Shown: positions 7,137-9,656 of the stretch, one piece after another
Position numbering within the stretch: the stretch's first letter is position 1
How the letters are laid out: every line of letters starts with the position of its first letter
NCBI GenBank assembly: GCA_030550735.1
Contig: JAUQOT010000018.1
Span: forward strand, 1-9,656
Source of the DNA: Patescibacteria group bacterium
GTDB taxonomy: Bacteria; Patescibacteriota; Minisyncoccia; UBA6257; HR35
DNA: 9,656 bases
Reading direction: 5' to 3'
Program-made: the position numbers and the translations under genes
The notes under the pieces: model-generated
Told to the model about the DNA's origin: nothing
Database searches by the model: none
What the model saw: only the letters and a program-made list of their open reading frames with translations

Positions 7137-7409
7137 ATGGCAACAAAAAAGGGAGGAGGTACAGTTAAAACTGGAAGAGATTCTGCTCCTAAATATTTAG
7201 GAGTTAAAGTTGGTGATGGTCAATTTGTCAATGCTGGAGAAGTTTTAGTTAGACAAAGAGGAACAAAATTTTTACCCGGTAAGAATGTTAGGGTTGGAAG
7301 AGACGATACTCTTTATGCTGCTAAAGCAGGGAGAGTTAAATTTAAAACAATTAGAAAAACAACTTTTAGTGGTAAAAAAGTTTGGAGAAAAATTGTTAAT
7401 GTGATTTAA
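7137..7409 (+). CDS. rpmA: 50S ribosomal protein L27 (bL27)
   Basis: A large-subunit ribosomal protein whose flexible N-terminal tail reaches the peptidyl-transferase centre. The 90-aa product begins MATKKGGG and contains the family hallmarks TGRDSAPKYLGVK, VNAGEVLVRQRGTKF and GRDDTLYA. The N-terminal extension cleaved by Prp in Firmicutes is absent. Length is slightly above the common 85 aa. The ATG is 11 nt after the rpoC stop and has no Shine-Dalgarno sequence; a TATAAT lies 10 nt upstream. In most bacteria rpmA follows rplU and precedes obg; here it follows rpoC instead, and neither partner is in the window. Its last 14 bp overlap the 3' end of glyA on the opposite strand. Confidence 0.96.
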   Translation: MATKKGGGTVKTGRDSAPKYLGVKVGDGQFVNAGEVLVRQRGTKFLPGKNVRVGRDDTLYAAKAGRVKFKTIRKTTFSGKKVWRKIVNVI

Positions 7410-8643
7410 TTATCTTTAACCACTTTCTATATGGTAAAGGAAATTTTTTTGTTAAACTAATTACTTCTTTTTTAATTTTCTCCGGTTTTTCCTTTTTAAT
7501 TAGGATTCTTTCAAAAAATTCAGCAATCATAACCATTTCTTTTTCTTTCATCCCTCTGCTTGTTACTGCTGGAGTACCTAATCTAATACCAGAAGGATAA
7601 AAAGGTGAAGAATCTGAAGGAAGAGAATTTCTGTTAGCAATAATATTTCCTGATTCTAGTAAACTTTCAGCCGTTTTTCCATCTAAATTAAGAGGTTTTA
7701 AATTAATCATCATTAAATGGTTATTAGTTCCATTCGTATAAAGTTTAAAACCTCGATTTTGAAGTTCTTTTGCTAGAACTTGAGAATTTTTTACTATTTG
7801 CTTTTGATAATTATAAAAATCTTTTTTTAAAGCTCTACCAAAAGCATAAGCAATTCCAGCAATTGTATGAATATGAGGTCCACCCTGAAGACCAGGAAAA
7901 ACAGATTTATTAATTTTTTCCTCTAACTCCTTTTTCATAAAAATAACAGCCCCACGCGGACCTCTTAAAGTTTTATGTGTTGTCATTGTTACAACATCGG
8001 CATGAGGGAAGGGTGAAGGATGAAGGCCAGCAATTACTAAACCAGCTATATGTGCTATATCAGCAACATGATAGGCTTCAATTTTTTTAGCAATTTCGTA
8101 AATTTTATTAAATTCTATAACTCTCGGATAAGCTGTTGTTCCAGAAATAATAATTTTTGGTCGGTGTTCTTTGGCTAATTTTTCTAATTCTTCATAATCG
8201 ATCATTTCAGTTGAAGGATTAACACCATATTGGATCGAATTAAACAATTTTCCTGTATAACTTACTTTATGGCCATGAGTTAAATGACCACCATGAAAAA
8301 GATTTAATCCCATAATTGTTTCTCCAGGATTTATTAAACCTAAATAAACAGCTAAATTTGCTGGTGAACCTGAATAAGGTTGAACGTTTACACTCCATTC
8401 GTTTGGATTTAATTTAAATGCTTTTAGAGCCCTTTCCTTTGCTAAATTTTCAATTTCATCAATATACTTATTTCCTGGGTAATATCTTTTTCCTGGATAG
8501 CCTTCAGCATATTTATTCATTAATGGCGAACCAACAATAAATAAAGTTTCAAGATCAACAAAATTTTCGGAGGGAATAAGCTCTAAAGTTTCTTCTTGTC
8601 TTTTTATTTCTTTTAAAATTATTTTCCACAAAATTTTGTCCAT
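7396..8643 (-). CDS. glyA: serine hydroxymethyltransferase
   Basis: A cytoplasmic PLP enzyme that interconverts serine and glycine while transferring a one-carbon unit to tetrahydrofolate. The 415-aa length matches E. coli GlyA (417 aa). Visible hallmarks: ELIPSEN near the N-terminus, NKYAEGYPGKRYYPG, the substrate and cofactor loop HGGHLTHG, ADIAHIAGL (D195 matching E. coli D200 under the pyridine nitrogen), the PLP-lysine motif TTHKTLRGPRG (K224 matching K229), and SGIRLGTPAVTSRG (R354, which should bind the substrate carboxylate). The start is well fixed because an in-frame TAA directly precedes the ATG. No Shine-Dalgarno sequence is seen. The gene converges on rpmA with a 14-bp tail overlap and diverges from the DsbA-like gene. 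No active-site loss is apparent, so it should be functional. Confidence 0.97.
   Translation of the reverse strand: MDKILWKIILKEIKRQEETLELIPSENFVDLETLFIVGSPLMNKYAEGYPGKRYYPGNKYIDEIENLAKERALKAFKLNPNEWSVNVQPYSGSPANLAVYLGLINPGETIMGLNLFHGGHLTHGHKVSYTGKLFNSIQYGVNPSTEMIDYEELEKLAKEHRPKIIISGTTAYPRVIEFNKIYEIAKKIEAYHVADIAHIAGLVIAGLHPSPFPHADVVTMTTHKTLRGPRGAVIFMKKELEEKINKSVFPGLQGGPHIHTIAGIAYAFGRALKKDFYNYQKQIVKNSQVLAKELQNRGFKLYTNGTNNHLMMINLKPLNLDGKTAESLLESGNIIANRNSLPSDSSPFYPSGIRLGTPAVTSRGMKEKEMVMIAEFFERILIKKEKPEKIKKEVISLTKKFPLPYRKWLKIIKSH
7408..7450 (+). terminator. probable intrinsic terminator of rpoBC-rpmA
   Basis: Just past the rpmA stop, CTTTA-CCA (7414-7422, one bulged A) pairs with TGGTAAAG (7432-7439) around a 9-nt loop. 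AT pairs can extend the stem outward (about 7408-7411 with 7442-7445). A T-run ends at 7450. The structure lies within the glyA 3' coding end on the opposite strand. It is weak and AT-rich but correctly placed for the + strand transcript. Confidence 0.45.
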
Positions 8644-8649
8644 TTAATT

Positions 8650-8655
8650 TATAAT
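8650..8655 (+). promoter_or_regulatory. candidate -10 element of the DsbA-like gene
   Basis: A perfect TATAAT on the plus strand in the 44-bp divergent gap, 32 nt before the ATG at 8688. No convincing -35 is visible, and the region is nearly all A and T. The leader would be about 26 nt and lacks a clear Shine-Dalgarno sequence (only AAAGAAA). Divergent promoters for both flanking genes must overlap here. Confidence 0.35.
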
Positions 8656-8683
8656 TATTTTAATTAAAAATTAAAGAAATCAA
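8654..8683 (-). promoter_or_regulatory. candidate promoter of glyA
   Basis: Reading the minus strand, TTGATT (8683-8678), an 18-nt spacer and AATAAT (8659-8654) resemble a sigma70 promoter. Transcription would start about 8648-8646, only a few bases before the glyA ATG. A TATAAA (8653-8648) still closer to the start is an alternative. Either way the mRNA would have almost no leader, matching the lack of a Shine-Dalgarno sequence. Confidence 0.4.
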
Positions 8684-8687
8684 AAAA

Positions 8688-9338
8688 ATGGAACGAAAAA
8701 ATTCAAATAAACTATTTTTGATTGGTTTAATTAGTATAGTTATTTTTTCTCTTATTTTTATGGGATTCTTTAATTATTATAGATTTGGAGGAAAAACAAA
8801 AGAAATTACTACTTTTCCTCGAGAAGATGATCATATTTGGGGCGATTTATCTAAGGCTAAGATTTATATTATTGAATATTCAGACTTTGAATGTCCAGCT
8901 TGTAGATTTCTTTTTTATGCTTTAAAAGAATTTAAAAATAAATATGGTGAAAATTTGGCTATCATTTATCGTCATTTCCCTCTTATAGAAATTCATCCTT
9001 ATGCTATGTTAGCTGCTCAAGCTTCTGAAGCCGCAGCTTTGCAAGGTAAATTTTGGGAATATCACGATATTTTATTTGAAAAACAAGAAGAATGGTCTAA
9101 AAGCAAGAACCCAAAAGAATTGTTTAAAAAATTTGCTAAGGAAATTAATTTAGATGTTAAAAAATTTGAAGTTGATTTAGAAAAAGAAGAATTAATTAAA
9201 AAAATTTTAAATCAAAGAGATGAAGCAATAAAGTTAGATCTTAGAGGAACTCCGAGTGTCTTTATTAATGGTAAACTTATTTTCTTAAGAAATTTAGAAG
9301 ATTTAGAAAAAGAAGTTCAGAAATATTTATCTCAATAA
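8688..9338 (+). CDS. membrane-anchored DsbA-like thiol-disulfide oxidoreductase
   Basis: A 216-aa protein with a basic N-terminus (ERKNSNK) and one hydrophobic segment at about residues 9-31, followed by a thioredoxin-fold domain with no visible lipobox. This predicts an N-in anchor with the catalytic domain outside the membrane. The redox motif is CPAC (C69 and C72) within YSDFECPAC. The helical insertion typical of DsbA/BdbD-type (Thioredoxin_4) proteins follows, with HPYAMLAAQASEAA and FWEYHDILFE. The cis-proline loop is GTPSVFING (T188-P189). It probably oxidises or isomerises cysteines of exported proteins. No DsbB or VKOR partner is in the window, so the direction of electron flow cannot be told. 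rtcB starts 13 nt downstream and may be co-transcribed, but no functional link is evident. Specific names such as bdbD are not justified. Confidence 0.9.
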   Translation: MERKNSNKLFLIGLISIVIFSLIFMGFFNYYRFGGKTKEITTFPREDDHIWGDLSKAKIYIIEYSDFECPACRFLFYALKEFKNKYGENLAIIYRHFPLIEIHPYAMLAAQASEAAALQGKFWEYHDILFEKQEEWSKSKNPKELFKKFAKEINLDVKKFEVDLEKEELIKKILNQRDEAIKLDLRGTPSVFINGKLIFLRNLEDLEKEVQKYLSQ

Positions 9339-9343
9339 AACCT

Positions 9344-9348
9344 AGGGG
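9344..9348 (+). promoter_or_regulatory. Shine-Dalgarno sequence of rtcB
   Basis: AGGGG three bases before the ATG at 9352. The spacing is short but workable, and the site supports this start codon. Confidence 0.6.
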
Positions 9349-9351
9349 AAT

Positions 9352-9656
9352 ATGCAAATACCTCAAAAAAAAGACTTAATAAAAATCTCAGACTACATCT
9401 GGGAGATTCCTCAAAGCTTTAGAAGTGATATGAGGGTTCCCGCAAGAATTTTTGCTTCAGAAAAAATGCTTAATGAATTATTATCTGAAGAAAGTACGAG
9501 TATCTGGCAATTAATTAATTTAGCAACACTCCCGGGTGTTTATAAGTATTCTCTGGCAATGCCAGATATCCACTCTGGCTACGGATCACCCGTTGGCGGT
9601 GTGGTCTCTTTTGTAAAAGAAGAAGGAATAATTTCTCCTGGAATTTGTGGGTATGA
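9352..9656 (+). CDS. rtcB: RNA-splicing ligase RtcB, 5' part (runs off the window)
   Basis: The first 101 codons of an RtcB-type ligase. This family joins RNA ends carrying 2',3'-cyclic phosphate or 3'-phosphate to 5'-OH ends, using GTP and Mn2+, in tRNA splicing or RNA repair. The recognisable block is NLATLPGVYKYSLAMPDIHSGYGSPVGG followed by ISPGICGY, matching the family pattern MPDxHxGYGxPIGG...SPGxxGYD. The Asp and Cys metal ligands expected just after GY lie beyond the window edge, so catalytic competence cannot be judged. The N-terminal part has the form ASEKMLNELL, typical of the longer RtcB subgroup. It starts 13 nt after the DsbA-like gene with a Shine-Dalgarno sequence, suggesting one transcript. 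The host tRNAs seen here show no introns, so an RNA-repair role is at least as likely as splicing. Confidence 0.93.
   Translation, partial: MQIPQKKDLIKISDYIWEIPQSFRSDMRVPARIFASEKMLNELLSEESTSIWQLINLATLPGVYKYSLAMPDIHSGYGSPVGGVVSFVKEEGIISPGICGY

Noticed and set aside
8644..8674. Inverted repeat TTAATTT (8644-8650) with AAATTAA (8668-8674) between glyA and the DsbA-like gene.
   Set aside because: Seven A/T-only pairs in a nearly pure A/T spacer are expected by chance and show no recurrence in the window.
1..9656. Mobile elements, CRISPR arrays, prophage genes or a defence system.
   Set aside because: No transposase, integrase, spaced repeats or toxin-antitoxin pairs were seen; the window is packed with housekeeping genes and no gap without a gene exceeds about 125 bases.

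Overview
The window is a gene-dense, AT-rich stretch of a bacterial chromosome. It reads with the standard code: TGG is used for Trp and no in-frame TGA occurs. The RNA polymerase genes are compact, with beta about 1076 aa and beta' 1189 aa, and they lack the large lineage-specific insertions of the E. coli subunits. Together with short intergenic gaps, overlapping genes, heavy AGA/AAA/TTA codon use, a membrane-anchored DsbA-like protein and an RtcB-type RNA ligase, this suggests a reduced-genome bacterium, possibly of the Candidate Phyla Radiation (Patescibacteria). That assignment is an inference from style, not from a database match.

Layout. Positions 1-216 hold a tRNA cluster on the + strand: the 3' part of a long-variable-arm tRNA (probably Leu), tRNA-Glu(CTC) and tRNA-Ser(TGA). 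A strong sigma70-type promoter (TTGACT, 18 nt, TGC-TATAAT) follows and drives rpoB and rpoC, which overlap by 14 bp. Eleven bases after rpoC comes rpmA (ribosomal protein L27), which appears to have its own promoter lying across the rpoC stop codon. The tail of rpmA overlaps the tail of glyA (serine hydroxymethyltransferase, - strand) by 14 bp, and a likely terminator for the rpoBC-rpmA direction sits inside the glyA 3' end. A 44-bp divergent gap separates glyA from a DsbA-like thioredoxin-fold gene on the + strand. It is followed 13 nt later by the start of rtcB, which runs off the window.

How the genes work together. The left two thirds is the information-processing core: tRNAs, RNA polymerase and a ribosomal protein of the peptidyl-transferase centre. 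The right third holds one-carbon metabolism (glyA), extracytoplasmic thiol-disulfide chemistry (the DsbA-like protein) and RNA repair or splicing (rtcB). Genes inside transcripts (rpoC, rtcB) have clear Shine-Dalgarno sequences. Probable first genes (rpmA, glyA, the DsbA-like gene) have none, and rpmA and glyA have -10-like elements almost touching the start codon, as expected for leaderless mRNAs.

Most notable is the RNA polymerase itself. Reading frames are intact, and the residues I can place as catalytic are present: the beta' DFDGD aspartates, the beta lysines matching E. coli K1065 and K1073, and beta' Q929, R933 and H936. Yet several motifs that are nearly invariant in cellular RNA polymerases are rewritten: the beta' trigger-loop approach (normally QSIGEPGTQLTMRTFH), the beta' RAPTLH and SPANG/PSQD segments, the beta ETPEGPNIG segment, and the rifamycin pocket. 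This cluster of linked active-centre changes is the best candidate for something unusual in the window.
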